Below, one piece after another: positions 63,937-64,000 of a DNA stretch of 64,000 nt (its first letter is position 1; each line of letters begins with the position of its first letter). Source of the stretch: Chryseobacterium endalhagicum (GTDB lineage: Bacteria > Bacteroidota > Bacteroidia > Flavobacteriales > Weeksellaceae); the NCBI RefSeq assembly GCF_016745235.1, contig NZ_JAELVM010000003.1, forward strand, positions 1 through 64,000. The letters run 5' to 3'. The notes under the pieces are model-generated. The model saw nothing but the letters and a program-made list of their open reading frames with translations, had not been told where the DNA came from and searched no databases. Made by a program: the position numbers and the translations under genes.

Positions 63937-63944
63937 TAAATTTG
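63937..63944 (+). promoter_or_regulatory. -7 element TAAATTTG of a response regulator gene
   Basis: TAAATTTG matches the Bacteroidota consensus and lies 5 bases before the ATG at 63950. The -33 TTTG candidate at 63911-63914 is 22 bases away, longer than usual. Confidence 0.4.
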
Positions 63945-63949
63945 CAACT

Positions 63950-64000
63950 ATGCAAAAAATCCTTATTGTAGAAGACGAAAAAGCAATCTCGGGAGTATTA
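63950..64000 (+). CDS. Response regulator, N-terminal part only
   Basis: Seventeen codons remain before the window edge: MQKILIVEDEKAISGVL. This is the start of a receiver domain (acidic pair DE at 9-10, typical of two-component response regulators). The output domain is outside the window. Confidence 0.75.
   Translation, partial: MQKILIVEDEKAISGVL

Overview
The window reads as chromosome of a Chryseobacterium-like member of the Flavobacteriia (Weeksellaceae). The grounds are an AT-rich base composition, four secreted proteins ending in type IX secretion (T9SS) C-terminal sorting domains, Bacteroidota promoters of the TAnnTTTG type, few Shine-Dalgarno sites, a paired HTH gene family that I recall from Chryseobacterium genomes, and many short palindromic intergenic repeats. 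No phage, plasmid, CRISPR array or complete insertion sequence is visible. One tRNA gene, tRNA-Arg(CCT), lies at 3920-3994.

Left third (1-25 kb), accessory in character. A membrane-anchored TPR/HTH regulator and a T9SS SGNH-like esterase are followed by the tRNA and a pair of small HTH proteins. Next comes a minus-strand run of three related surface proteins plus a decayed fragment (4987-8130), facing a LuxR-type regulator. A TonB-dependent receptor diverges from two tandem class I terpene synthases (12131-14155). A TPR-Arr fusion (rifamycin ADP-ribosyltransferase), an AraC regulator, a small membrane protein, a pair of small exported peptides (one with a double-glycine leader and six cysteines), an orphan TPR histidine kinase, a T9SS protein, and AraC, SDR and Crp-family genes follow.

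Middle (24.5-38 kb). A MocR/GntR-aminotransferase regulator diverges from a cutinase/PET-hydrolase-like lipoprotein, with repeated ACTGGTC half-sites between them. A KAS III enzyme, a large SNF2 helicase, a GEVED/T9SS protein, a coupled GNAT-VOC-endonuclease V-like operon, an M28 peptidase lipoprotein and a methionine-type aminotransferase follow.

Right part (38-64 kb), mostly housekeeping. It holds a membrane pyrophosphatase fused to an OmpA domain next to soluble Ppa, a minus-strand block (membrane proteins, phytanoyl-CoA dioxygenase-like, FemAB-like, RadC, L,D-transpeptidase-like, LolD-like ATPase), PDH E2 and E1-alpha, a PAP2-like/BlaI-like/DUF4153 plus-strand operon, a T9SS adhesin, and an RRM protein. 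A metal block follows: thioesterase, an HMA-AraC fusion regulator, a Cu-type P1B ATPase with four extra CPM/CPxCxM metal-binding modules, and a DUF72 protein. A polysaccharide deacetylase lipoprotein, a YggS-family protein and the start of a response regulator close the window.

The best candidates for under-described biology are the tandem terpene synthases, the HMA-AraC/CopA module, the HppA-OmpA fusion, the TPR-Arr fusion, the double-glycine Cys-rich peptide with its secreted neighbour, the paired HTH genes, and several MITE-like palindromic repeat families.
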